Source: Membranipora membranacea (lineage: Eukaryota; Bryozoa; Gymnolaemata; Cheilostomatida; Membraniporidae). Taken from it: a stretch of DNA of 64,000 bases. This document shows positions 35,201 through 48,200 of the stretch, piece by piece. Location of the stretch: contig OU612072.1 in assembly GCA_914767715.1 (NCBI GenBank), forward strand, positions 16,430,001 to 16,494,000. The letters run 5' to 3'. The notes below the pieces were generated by a model. It made no database searches. It was not told the DNA's origin and was given only the letters and a program-made list of their open reading frames with translations. A program made the position numbers and the translations under genes. Positions within the stretch are counted from its first letter, which is position 1. The number at the start of each line of letters is the position of its first letter.

Positions 35201-37080
35201 GTACGACACAGAGGGCTGTGGAGCCAGGAAGATAGACTAAACATAATTGAATATTGTTAAGATCAGTGTGAGTGTGAGAGTGGGTTGATGGCTTCAAACC
35301 TTTATAATTTTCTATTGAAGGCACATAAAAACCTCAGTTCTTAATGAGATTTGTCAGGAAAGCAAAAGAGCATAGGGCTGTACCAAGCTAAATGGATCAG
35401 TGTCCTTCCAGTACGGCTTTATTGATAAGTATGTGTTTGTGGTGGATGGTTGGTGGGAGAGGGGCGGGTACAGCTGCAGTTTGACCTGCTAGCAGTCATC
35501 ATGGTATTTTATTTTCATGTTTTTAGTTATTTTAGGACGTTTAATGACCACAGCAATATTAAAGTCTGGCAGCTAGTTCTGCGGTTGTTACGAAATATTT
35601 TAACACTTAGAAAAATTCAGAGCACTTCTGGGTTAAAAATGTATATAGTGTTAGAAATTGTCCTCCCTTCTCATCTATGAGCTATGAGGTATCCATGGGG
35701 CCTAATGCTGTACCAGCCCAATGAACTATCACCTCTTTCTACTTGACAGAATTGTATAAATTAGTAAATGAAGTTATCTACTATTGTATAAAGTCTCCTG
35801 ACAATGGAACAAAACTTAATTTAAACCCATGTGGACAAGAATGGTAATTAAAAGTCTATTGAAGTGGTAACTTATTAGGTTGGCACAGCACTAGGCACCA
35901 TGGATACCTCGTAGCTCTTAGATGAGAAGGGAGGACAATTTCTACTACTATACAAAATTCTGAATTCTCTAAATGTGAAAATATTGCATAAGTACTGCTG
36001 AAGTAGCTGCCAAACTATAATATATTGATATTGAGTCTTTAACACACATTTAAATTTACCATCATAACCTATAATTAACAATAGATATATTCAACAAGCT
36101 GAAATGCACCACAGATTAGAAGCAAACAATACTACACTTACCCCAGAATGATGATCACAGAACACATCGTTACAAGCGTAGCAATACATATCAGCTGTTT
36201 TCATATCTTCTTCATTCTTCTTTTTACAGATATGACAAAATATGACCTCATGCTCCTTTTCCGATGACCTGCCAGACGGCAGCTTGTTCATTGTAAGCTC
36301 TGTCACTGCCCTACAAAACACAGCAGGCAAAACAATTAGATTGGGAATGGCGCAAAAGTACCAAGAGTTAGCTGTGATGTAAGGACTATTAACTACAACT
36401 TGTTTCATGGCATCAATGAGCTGCAGAACATTGCATTGTTTGTCGTTTCTCATGGTGATCATCATTCTACACCAGTAATCACAAGCTAACTGAGTCTTGA
36501 CACTCTAAGAACCAAATACAAGGTCAAAATGCTCAGTCTATGTGCTCAGATGGCTGCGTAGTGAGTTAATGGTATTACATCATTAAACACTCAATACAAA
36601 TTAAATTGAGTGTTTGATAGTTTGTAATGCCACTAACCGCAATGCAGCCCTCTGACCACTTAGATTAACCATCAGCCGATGTTAACCGGTAGCAGGCTGG
36701 TGAACTGATATAACATTATTATTCCTTAAAACATGCATGTCAAGTTGTCAAAATTGACTAATAACCCAATTTTTTATATTTATTTCAACAACTCAATTAG
36801 ACCTTCATACAGGTCATATCAATTTATTAAAAAAATATACTGTGATGTTTTCTTGGTTATGTCCGATGTGCCGACAGTAAGTTAGAAGTCATTATTACCT
36901 GCATGTCTCACAAGGGAAGTCACTTGTTGATATCTCAGAGAGTTTGAGCAGACATTCTGTGCAGACCTTATGGGAGCAGGGTAGTAGCTTAAGATCACAG
37001 CCCAGAAAAGTCTCATACTCCATGCAGATAAAACACTGCGCTTCTCCATCTTTTGCTTTATTTACATAAGCCGCAGCCAT
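32221..37080 (-). CDS. TRIM-type protein 2: RING, two B-boxes, coiled coil, beta-propeller
   Basis: Seven coding exons with compatible phases: 37080-36899, 36310-36142, 35135-34952, 34733-34537, 34325-34155, 33587-33476 and 33059-32221 (617 aa). The start is placed by analogy with TRIM gene 1 (the next Met in this frame is 72 bases upstream). RING cysteines and histidine are CFIC, CSH, CTEC, CETC. B-box 1 is CHIC, CYAC, CDHH; B-box 2 is CSIH, CPEC, CVNC. Coiled-coil exons, a proline-rich linker and five propeller repeats follow. The last three coding exons and the introns between them are nearly identical to gene 1, whereas exons 1-2 and introns 1-3 are strongly diverged. A likely E3 ubiquitin ligase by family. 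The frame ends GEGNGRL and a stop; a GTAGGT inside these codons could instead be a splice donor. Confidence 0.9.
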
Positions 37081-37127
37081 TCTGTCCTGGCATAATGATA
37101 ATGAATGATACCCTGTTGTTGTAGCTG

Positions 37128-37258
37128 CAACAATTAGACCAAATTTGGCCAAATTGCCTGCATTCGGAGCTGCTCCCGATCAACTGGTCACACCACAGCC
37201 TGGGGGCATGACCAGTGGGAGGGAGCAACTGGAGTGCAGGCAATTGGATTAAATTTGA
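37128..37258. mobile_element. Hairpin MITE-like element, family 1, just upstream of TRIM gene 2
   Basis: The most complete copy: outer arms CCAAATTTGGCCAAATTGCC and, inverted, GGCAATTGGATTAAATTTG; inner arms ACTGGTCA and TGACCAGT. It starts about 50 bp upstream of the predicted start codon of TRIM gene 2, so it may lie in its promoter or 5' leader. Confidence 0.75.
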
Positions 37259-37689
37259 TCTAGGAATACTGGATGTAGTTCAAATCACACATCCAGATAG
37301 TGCTTATTTCAAGAAAGTTAAGGACTTCAACTTCAATGAAATTCAAAATTCACCCAGAAAATACTACTTACTTGTAAAATCTAAGGGAATCCAAATTCTT
37401 GACTCGTCTGACTAAAAGTTGCTAACAAAGAGGAAGTGTGTCACCTAGCATGTGTTCCAAAGTTGTTTCAAATTCAGTTAGTCGATGCGCTTGCTATCAC
37501 CCCGATAAGAATATGTTCAATAAAATCATGATATATTTTTCCATAAGTACCCTTATCTTATCTTTATATACCTTTAACATTTGGCTCCAAAGTCAATACT
37601 GGTTGAATACTAGGTGCTATTAGTTTGTAGCCTTGCTGAATGATAAGATATCACGGTAATATGCCCTTATTTTCGTGTTGTACGGTGGT
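37259..37689. other. Region between TRIM gene 2 and duplicated segment B
   Basis: No gene is supported. A short plus-strand open frame (to 37415) has no recognisable domain. Confidence 0.4.
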
Positions 37690-39679
37690 GTATTTCTGAT
37701 AAGTCAGTATCGTGTCACTGTGTGCTGAGAATAGCTAACACCACAGTCATCGATTGTGAAACACTGATTCCCAGCACACAGTAAATTGTTTATAAGTACC
37801 AATTAGGTTATTCCTGTATTGAATATTATTGAAGTTATAAACCTCGCTGTGGATCAAAAAGCCATCATAGTTTACTTTGGAGTTGCCCAGCCTCACATAA
37901 AGGGAAGGCAATTCCTATTTTATTTGTAGTCCAAGGTAAAAATAACATTACTCAATCTGCTAGCCAAGCATTGTTCGGTGGGGGTTCCCCGCCCCACCGA
38001 AGGAGCTACGATTTTTTTGAGAATTTAAACGAAGATTATTTTAGATGTTTCCGTAATATGTGTTATACTTCCGAGAAATTTATTCATAATAGGCCTATAT
38101 TGGTGTTACCCAAAAATAGACTATCATCCGGTTACTTTCACTACTGTGTTGTTGTGTTTTGCAGGAACACGATTGAAAGGTTGATGGTCAGATGGACGTC
38201 AAAAAGTCGCTCAGTAGTAGTACCACTAAATCATCCTAGGCCTAGAGGTAGCCTCATGAGAGCTTTCAGAGCTAATTCTTTGTTCCAGCAAACCATTTCA
38301 AACAGGAGCAGATTGTCAGCGCCCATCAAAGCTGTGAGTATCTCCACCATAGACAATTATCTCCACTCACTGACCACACTGATAACAAGATTACACTATT
38401 ACCATGTGTATCACGGATCGTGAGAGCCAATTTTAATACGAGTACCTACCATGTGCCCACCCCAAATTATTGGAACTGTCCTCAGGTCGTCACACTAACT
38501 TTCTTCTGATGGTACTCAAGCTAAGTGAATAAATTGACTCTCTATTGATCAGAGATATACATGCAATAGTATATCACGTGATCACTGTGCACGCAGACTA
38601 GACACTATATATATATGACTGTGTTTGTGTCGCTGATAAATAGAATTCAGTTCAATAGAATTAGCTTCAGTACCTTACAAGAAAAGTGAACCTAGCCTCT
38701 ATTTTAGCTGATAAATATCGATCTCCAGGTTGTGAGACTTGTCACCTCTTATTGATACCCACCCCTTCTCTCAGATTTCCATATTACATACTATGTTTAC
38801 AAAAGTGTACCTTGTGAAAGAGCTGCATCTTAACCGCTGCGCTGTGGTTAGTATAAAGCAGCAGTCTTTTGGTTTTGAATCACACAAAGTTGAGATGAAA
38901 GTTTGCCAAAGTTGTGCCGAAAATTTGTCAAATTTGCCTGCATTAGGGCTGTTGCTCCTCTATTCAACCAGCTTCATAGTGGGAGCAACTCTGAACGCAA
39001 TCAAATTAAATCAATCGTAATGAATGTGTCAGCCAGCCTGTTCATATGTTATTGGCTTGACAGTCAGCTAACATTGACCAGGAGTTCTTGTTCTTGTTGG
39101 ATGACATTTTTCTGCATAATATCCTCTCTAAAAATGGAGGCAGTTATTTACAAGAAGAACAAGGCCAAAGGCATGAGCCTGCTGTCTAGTTTTTTTTTGT
39201 GTTACAAAGATCATCCAATTACTTTCACTTATCAAGCTATCACTTAATTGGCAAGCTACCACAATTCACTAAAACAGAAAGTTGTCTTTTATGCTTTTAT
39301 AAGGAGACAACTCCAATACCTCAGCTCACTTTGTTTGGCTGCAGTTTTTTTATGTTTTTGTACCCTTTTCTTAGAGCATGAATCAAGAAGCCCTGCAAAG
39401 AGAATGTGGAGGAGGGGTGAAACGGGTTGAGATAAAAAAGGCAACTGCAGACATTGGGTCATAATTACAGGATAAATATTTGCCCTGTGCATCCAAATCC
39501 CTTCACTCAAGCAGTATAGCTAGGTCCCTAGTCCCTAGCAATATCTTCAAAATTTTCAGATGAAGTCTTTAGCCTTGAGCTGTATGAGTCAACATCTTTA
39601 CATCTGATTTTAGTGGCCTAAGCCCCTTTTCTCATCGACTTAGGAAGGTGTCTGGTGTTGAATATGTTGTCGTAAAAAC
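37690..39679. repeat. 2-kb duplicated segment, copy B
   Basis: The partner of 1-1980 in the same orientation. It contains its own copies of the family 2 element (38391-38573) and family 1 hairpin (38905-39020). At its right end the sequence leaves the repeat abruptly after GTCGTAAAAA. Confidence 0.9.
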
Positions 39680-39995
39680 ACTGCGTTTCATGCCCCTGAA
39701 TTGTCTGACAATTCTGTACAATTCTAGAATTGTCGAGATTTGACCCATTTACAATGAACCAACCAGCTTCCATTATTGTCTAATTAACCCTGCCTGCTAA
39801 ATAAATTACATTCACTATTGTGTTGTTATAGAATGAGCCTTCACAGTGTCAGATAATGTAATATAATAGGCTTGATTTTACATGTAATGTGTTTCTCTGT
39901 AAATGCCTAGACAACTTGAATGTTCTAATAAAGATAAAGATAAACCATTTTTGTAAACTAACATCTCACCCTCCCAAAGAAAACTAAACACTTAC

Positions 39996-40106
39996 CACTC
40001 AGCAAGAACCTCCCTCCATTATCATTGCACATGTCTGGATCATAGAGTACTATGATAACTCGATGGTCAGGATTGTCACCTGCCGCTATCAAAATTGTCA
40101 CATTTG
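39996..40106 (-). CDS. Orphan exon of an unrecognised protein
   Basis: On the minus strand a TTTTTTTAG acceptor is followed by an open stretch (NVTILIAAGDNPDHRV, IIVLYDPDMCND, GGRFLLSG) and a GTAAGT donor, length 111 bases. Splice sites and composition look real, but no companion exon is visible on either side; the next 2 kb downstream in its direction is the duplicated segment B. I do not recognise the family. It could be an exon of a gene extending beyond what I can assemble, or a relic. Confidence 0.4.
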
Positions 40107-42990
40107 CTAAAAAAAGAGGTTCATCCAACAATTAATATAGGCATGGCATGGCATAAACAGGCATGGCTTGCTTACATTTATACCTGCCATAAGATTGTCA
40201 TTATTGTGTGTTAATGATATAGTTTAATACAAAAGTATTGTCAACCATGTAATGGAAATCAAAATTTATTTGAACAGTTGATCGCAGACAGTGTCAATCT
40301 GTGTTGTCCCAACCATATAGTCTCGCTTTCTTGATGTGATGATCGATTCAAATAAAGAAAATGATCAGCTGGAGCAGCGCGGATATGGATGGTATCATTG
40401 GCATTATTGTTGTTTGCATCAATTATTAATCTCGGGAGTGATAAGCTTAATCACTCTTTTTACTGCCACTCTTTGCATCATTGCTTGAGAATTGTACTGT
40501 ATATAGTCAGCTTTTCTGTCAAAACAATGTAAAAAAAATATAATCATCGTCTTGAGATCCATTAAGTCAAGTCAATTTTTAGGGGTGATATGCGAGTGTC
40601 TTTTTGGAGTTCTCCCATCTCTGGCAAACAAAATGAAGGAGCGTGCAACTCCCAGTCCTGTTATCAATGGTACCTTCATTGGTGGGACCAGAGATTGATT
40701 TGTGATTAGCATCAACTCTCTCACAATGGTAAGTTAGGCCACCTAAACGGCTTGATTGTTTTAGGGAGCAAAAGATGATTTATTTGTGATCAGCGTTGTA
40801 TCACCATCAAGATATAAAATTGTTATTGATAGGTATTGCAAATAAATAGCGACAGGTAAACCATTACATATTATCGAAACCCATACGATTAACACCTTTT
40901 CACTCAGGTGATAGGCTTATTGTAGGACGGAAACTATGCCGCATCATTGTATGGGTACATGAGGTTACACCCACCTGGAATTGAATCGTAAAAAAATCCA
41001 CCAACCGTTGACAATATTGTCTATATACTTGTCTACCGGCTATATTTTTATGACATTAGCTTGGACATCAGCGTGGACATCAGAGTGTCATGTTTCATTT
41101 TTAATTATCATGAATATATTTCATAAGCATTTGAACCATAAAAGTTTTAGTATGTAAATTTTGCAACTTTGAACTAAAGAAGATATTTGATTGCATTGGG
41201 AGACAATGTGTCGGGATGTATGGTTGAAATTTAGATTCTTCAATGCATCACGGTTATGTGTAATATTGAGCGCTCTGAGTCTACCCCTGAATTGTCCTAC
41301 ATACCACTGGCCTGGCTGTGACAGTTGGTTGCATCAGCAAGCTATATCATATATAAAAGAGGCTTACTCCACCATATGTTACGCTCTATGCATCATTGAC
41401 AATACTAGGATACAGGAAAGTTCGCCTACCATCGCTCTTAGATCTGTGTAATTAAGCATGCTAAAAGAATGATTGTTGCTATTTCTACTAATCCCATCTT
41501 AGAGAATAGCGATTGTCAGCTATACACTCTATAATCAAATGTTTTCACTCTAAGAAGAACTCCGTCAGACCGAATTAATAATCTGTGTTCTCTCTAAATG
41601 CGGACAAGAAAAAGGCTTCGATACTCCTACCATTACTATAGAGCATTGCATCATTTGTTTTGGAATGTCTCACTGACCAAGAACCAGGGAACTTGCCAGA
41701 AGTTTGTATTATGCATCCAATTTCATGGTGGCGATAAAAATTAATGCTAACAATAAGGTAAAAGAATGACAGAGAGTGGAGATAATCCACCTAACTTTAG
41801 TTTTTCAACAAAGCTTCAGTTCGGATGGGAGGCTTCATGGCATAGGCGCCTGGGAACTTGCGGGCCTTTAATTTTTGCCCGAATTAAGTATAAACCACCA
41901 CAAACTTTTATTGGATATGGGCAAACTACAGGCTGCATAGTTGGTACCCAGGAAGATCAAGGATTGGCCGTTTGTAAATCTCATAACTACAATCCAGAGC
42001 AGGACATGGAAATTAGTTTGTCAATTTTTATTATGTTGAAAGGAAAACGGATCAGAATGTGTAGGGCGGTTCGCAACCGCAAAACGACCAAATGTTTTGA
42101 TGCCCAACAATCAGTGTTTGTAGACAGAATGAAATAATTAGTGAAGTCTCTATCGGCCGGGCCCCTGTCTTCATGAAAAGTTCCACCACACAATGGAACA
42201 ACGTTACTTAGATATTGATAGGACAGTCATATCTTTCCCTCTGTTCAGTGTGCACTTCTACTGCCATCACCTACTAACCATCTAACTGAATTCAATCACC
42301 AATTTAACCAAGGGCACAATAAATTGCCGGTTATCCATTCCTCTGAAATCTTGTGGCATTTATGTTTGAAGCATATCCCCATTTCGAGTTAAAATATGTT
42401 TGAAAAAAGATTTGGCATGTTTTTGTGGTGTGTATTGTTCTGGTCTAACATGCTGTAAGCTTTCATCTTACATAACCAAAATACCCAGCTGGCCTGGCTT
42501 TATTTTAACACCAAGGATTTACTTCATGTTCACAAGAATTAATCCGTAGAGAGGACAATGAAGTCCTTTGAATGTTCTACTCAATTATGGTGCAAATCTA
42601 TGTCACAATGAAGTCTGTGTGGGCATAATTGGTGCTTGCATCAATGACTTGATATTAAATTATTATAATTGAGCATGCCTATTCATTAAGAAATTATAGC
42701 AGGTATCACCATGATAAGGAAGTGCAGGTATTTTCTTTTGCCCACAGTTGAAAGTTGTTCTGTGTAATCCGTTTTGAACAAGCTAAAATATCTGAACTCA
42801 AACTTATTTCGATATTGGCATGGTAACATTATCAACCATAAATATAGGATATCCGACAGATATATATATACAGAAGTACTGATTACTTACCATGACTTTT
42901 TTTATCCAGACGTATACCTATGGAAAAGCTGATAGGAGGTAATACAGTAGGCAATTTTCTTAGGTCTTTAAAAATTCATATAAATTTTTA
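40107..42990. other. Intergenic, no gene seen
   Basis: Open frames such as 41766-42137 have no recognisable domain, no consistent splice context and ordinary AT-rich composition. I see no repeats shared with the rest of the window here. Confidence 0.5.
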
Positions 42991-42997
42991 AGATTCA

Positions 42998-43122
42998 GAT
43001 CTTTATATTCAGAAATCAAGAATTTCTGGACTGCAAGGTTTAGTGTTCTTGTTTGGTAATCGCTACTACAAATGGCAGTTTCAAAGCCGTCAACCATTCA
43101 CCTCCAGTCAGGTTTTCCACAG
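42998..43122 (+). other. Possible exon of unknown protein
   Basis: An acceptor-like TTTATATTCAG is followed by an open stretch (GLQGLVFLFGNRYYKWQFQ) and a GTTAGT donor. It lies upstream of the transposase gene on the same strand and might be a leading exon, but nothing else supports it. Confidence 0.2.
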
Positions 43123-45264
43123 GTTAGTTGTAAATCATGGAATTCACTACCATTGACTAGTACTGAAAAGATGAAACAATCTCACCAGTGGTGTAACAGT
43201 ACGTAGTTGACACAGGACACACCTAATATGGCTGGCAAGAACTATAGTGTCAAGAACCAGCCTGTCTGATTACGATTTAAGATGATGAGTTTGCGGTTGA
43301 GATTTTGGCTTATTTGAATGGGGAAACACAGAAGGATTTTCCACTGACTGGTAGACGACAACCTGTGATTGAACTGACTGGTTTGGGCTTAATGTGTGAA
43401 CCTGTCTGAAAAAGATGCCACATATAGTGATCTCAAAAAATACTTTTTCAGGCCCAAATTTAATATTCATTATGACAGCGTTGATGATACATGTATGGAT
43501 AATAGGCATGTGCAACCAGAATTTTTTTTGTCATGGATTTACACGGTGATTAAATAGGGCAGCGACAACATCGCCCACTCTCGAGTTGATAGTTCATAGT
43601 GGCCAAACTTTGGAAATCACAAACCTGAGAATTCAGTAAGGCTTGCTCATACGATTTATATCTTAATTATTATTGCTCATCCAAAGTTCCGGAAGTAGGT
43701 CTTATAAAAACTTTACTTCATTATTCATTACATACAGGGTTACTAGTGCCCTGCACCCAACTATAAATGGTTGTGTCAACGAAGTGTTAGGACTATAATC
43801 CAACTTAAACACAATCTATAAATATGGACATTCTCAAACTCAGAACACCCACCATATAAGGTTATCCAATATAAGCACAGCAATATACAGGTCGTGGTAC
43901 AGAGACACCCTGTCTCTCCTGGTCCAAAAGATAAATTGTCGACCGTGTATTGAATGCGTGTAAAGGAATAACAAATCCCCACTTTATTAGATAATTATCA
44001 ACTGCTACACAATGAAACATAGGTAATTAAGTAATTAGGAATAATTAGGGTAACCTCTCTGTTTATGACACTCAAGCTATCAGCTTAACATTCATTGTGG
44101 CAATCATGTTGTAACTATTTTCAACATTTAACCGCGGTTTCTGTTAGCATAAACATCACTCACACAAGGACCAGCAAAGGGAGAGAGAAAAACAGCTACA
44201 ACTGACATAGCAGGAAGAGATAGAGAGGTCTTTGGCTCAATTTTACACAGGTAATGATATATTCCAAGTCTGCAATTTTTTTTAAACAGTGGCCAATAAC
44301 AAACATAATAACATAATAATTCAATAATTCATTGCCAGATATGTTCAGGCAATGAACTCCCTCTTCCGAGGGAGTTCATTGGTTCAGGTGTCGATTTTGA
44401 CAGGGATTCCACGTGATAGATAAACACTCTAGTCACATGGTCATGTATAGGTATCTTGAAGCATGAATTTGTCAAGTTCCCGTTGGCTGTCAATACAGCC
44501 ACTGATTTATAGTTTTCTGTACAAAATCTTCAATGTTGTCCATCCAGTGTACCTATCCAGTCTAAATACTCCTACTGCTAATTGTAATTTCCATCAAGTT
44601 GAATTTCAAGGTCATGCTAAAGTCAATGAGTGCAATACCATAAGACGTTGTGTTTACCTTTTATCTAAGTTGAAAATTGAACCAGACATTCTACAAGTAA
44701 AATGCCTGCATTTATGAAGCAGCTGTTATTTGATTAATCAATGTTAAATTCAGTAAAATCCATATCATTATCTTGCGATGTCTACACCACATGAAAGAAT
44801 TTTCATGATGTTATGAAACCTTCCCCTGAGATATCAACACATATATTTGCGGCTGGGCGTAGATTAACCACTAACTCATCCCATTCCCCCCACAAGTATT
44901 TGGAAAGCTCTTCATGTCCACGAGAGAGTTGGCAAAAGGTGCTAACTTTTTTTCGCAGTCATATTTTCCCTCTTATCTTTTGAATTATGTGCCTCAATAT
45001 TGAATATACATAGTTCTGTCTAGGTTTATTATGATATTTATCTTTGATAGAACATGTTCAGATGCTTTGACTTATGCGATAATATCATTTACACTTAGTT
45101 TGCGACATCATTGTGCTTTATCAAAAACTATAACCGCAAACAATACTAAGCTCTTGTTGACGCTGCTTAGTGACATCCCCAAGCTTTGCTGTAATTGCCC
45201 ATTGTCATTATAATTTTCCTATTTCCACTTTTCTTCTATTGTGGCATTTCTCTGTTTTCATCAG
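43123..45264. other. Upstream region of the transposase gene
   Basis: The first exon(s) of the transposase gene must lie here or further left, because the first exon I can place starts in mid-codon. I could not find a clear start exon or CACTA-type terminal inverted repeats. Confidence 0.35.
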
Positions 45265-48200
45265 ATATAGAAAACTTGCGGAGGTACTGCAAATTTAGAA
45301 AAGAACAAATCATTAGCAACCAAAAATGGCTAACCAGGAACACAATGAGGTTTGCTGAGACAAATTCCAAACTAAAGAGTATCATCCACCTGTTAAAGAA
45401 ATTTGACTACCTATACGAAATGGTAAAGATTGGAAAGGTTTAACTCATGTTAATTGAACCATGGGACCTAATTAGGTCCAATCATTGCACCCTGTTTGGC
45501 AGAAAAATGAAAGGTCCCTCATACCTTATACAGGTCATTAACAACAATTCACTTTTGTGATTTATAGTTGGAGCAGTCTGAGATGGCTCGAAAGATTCTT
45601 CGACTCTCTTCGCAGCACAATATGTCGGAGCGCGCAACACAAGAAACAAGTCGCCTCTTTACCGAAGTCACTAAAACTCGTGTGCCTGTCTCATCTAGAA
45701 GCCTAAGGAATGCAGCTGGTGAGCTTTTGTCAATACTGTAGACGCACACTTGCAGACAAACGGATTGCTTTAGGATAATGAAATTGCAACTGAGCATGAG
45801 TTGGGTTTTCTTGCTTTTCTGATGAGTTAGAAGGGCCTTTTGAAGACAAGTTTTAGTAAAAAAAAAAAATTGTACCGTAATGTACTAAGTCAGATTAATT
45901 TACGTGCATATGCAATGACTGTCATAAACCCTTACTTTTTGTGTCTATCACATTGCGGCATGTTTGTTCCATCTGCACGAATCTTACTTTTTTTTACTCT
46001 TCCCCTGATATAGCTCGTTTTAGACAATTTATTGTGTTGGCTATACCTTGTTTATGACTTAATTGCTAATATTATTTTTCCTGTTTGTAGACATATCTGA
46101 TGGATTTATGACAATGCCAATTTGCACGATGTGCAAAAAGGTTTATCCTAACAGCTTTCCAGAGATATGTAAGAATATCCGATATGACGGAAGTGTGTGT
46201 AACTCACCAAAGCCTACAAGAGTTGAACTGTTTGCCTACAAGCCAGTATCTCGAGCCCTGACAGACATCATATCAAGTATACCAAATTTCAATGAACTGT
46301 GAGTATCTTATTTTCTAAACATCGGAGATACATGGAAACTCTAGTTTAGTGACCTGTCTGATCAGTATGTATGTTGAGTTGATGGGCTCACTGGGCAAAC
46401 ATCCTGGACATAATGTACCTCAATGTATTGGACAAGAATGTACTAAGCATGCATTACCTTCAGATTGGACAGAGGCGTTTCGGTTCATGGTAGCTTTACT
46501 GATATAGTCAAAGTTCGCCTTTGCCAGTATGATGTTAGGTCTGAATAATTTTGAACAGCTGTTGAGTTGCAATGTGAAGATACTCGATCAGTACAAAAGA
46601 GCTTGATTTGGCAAATTTGGTTTTTTATTTGATTTTTTTGATTTGAAAATTGTACAAAATTCAGCAGTTTGTTGTGATAAGTTGAATGTTGATTAATAGA
46701 AAGTCGAATACAACTACCTACTGTTGTGTTTAATTTACAAGAGGCAGCATAGGAACAGAGTTTTTATATAAATCACTGTTTTTCAACTGCTTCTTTTTTA
46801 AACCATGAAGTTTTGGCAAATACACAAACAAATCACAAGAACATTCTTGTCCGACAATCTGCTGTCACGATAACTAGTTCCTTTCTAATAAGCTGTAGCT
46901 GGTAGAATAAACCATGGAGTGGTTTAGAAATATTGTAGGCACTGCCTCTGCTTTCAGGATCACTGTTCTTTGGTGTAGGATTGGTGGCACTCTGTATTAA
47001 ATCAATCAGCTGTCGGCAAACTATGACCTTTGTGCCAGTGCGGCCTTTTTGGGGTCTTATGTCTGTCAAAAAGTTGAATTAATTGTGCATTATTTTTTTC
47101 GAACCTGTCAATTGACTAAGAAAGGTAGCTTTGTATCAAAATGTTCTCATGGTACATGTGCTCCTGCATTTGGCTAAAATGTTTCACATTGCCTCGCATT
47201 TCATATTCATTTGCTAAAATTTCTCCCTTGCAACAGCACCTCTCCCTCACCCACCCTGCACTTTGCCATATACATAAAACACAGGGATACAGACATGTAC
47301 AAAATCAAATCTCAGAAGCCATGAGATAACATGTTTTCACAAAACTTCAGAATATTAGATAAACCAGCATTTCTGTACAGCTGAATTTTTATTACGGATA
47401 AATCTGTTTAAGTTTGTATAAAATAGGAAGTGCCAATATTGTTACTCCTGCTCCAATTTTATGTCTGAAAATGATGATGCAGTCTTGAGTAAAATTTCTG
47501 TGCACAATTTGGCCTATTTTAAAAAAAAAAGGTTGGCCCCCATGCTCCAAATTGAAGACAGGAAACAGCAAGCTAAAAAGCTTAAACACTGTTTAACAGG
47601 GAGGCCCTGACAAAATAAGTATAGCAACTCTGGCCTATATTCCAAACTAGGCATGCAGGTAAAATGTTGACTTGATTCCAGATCACCATATTCATTTAGA
47701 TGTTTCTTAAGATTCAAACTGGCAGTATCACCAACTTAGACTACCTCATAGAGTCTTTCTTATTTTCTTCTCTGGGGTATCTATAAGGATAGTGAAATAT
47801 TAGCACGCCACACTACTGGTGTGATTTTAGAATTTCAGACTATAAAAAAACTACAGAAAGTCTCTTTCTTCACCTCACTAACCTCCCTGATAACTTATTT
47901 AATTTTGCTGCAGTGCGCCTACAAAAATATTTTTAGGATTTCTATTGGAGAGCAAATATTGCTGAGGTAAATCAAAAGGCAGAGAATATCAAGCCTTGAG
48001 TTTACATATGAACTGTTGTTGGTGTAGCAGTCTTTACAGTTCAATGATATCAGACTACTCAGAATTTGGCTTTACAATAGAAATAAACTATAAGGCCCTA
48101 CTCCATGTAAAACCAATTATAGTTTTTTTTATTCAAAACAATAGCTAAAACTTAAATTGTATTTCAGGTGTGATTTATGGAGAACCCGTGACTCAGGATG

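Noticed and set aside
41766-42137. 123-codon open frame as a gene
   Set aside because: No known motif, no splice partner, and it overlaps an open frame on the other strand; likely chance.
44463-44717. First exon of the transposase gene
   Set aside because: No suitable donor joins it in phase to 45265, and it lacks the features expected of the N-terminus.
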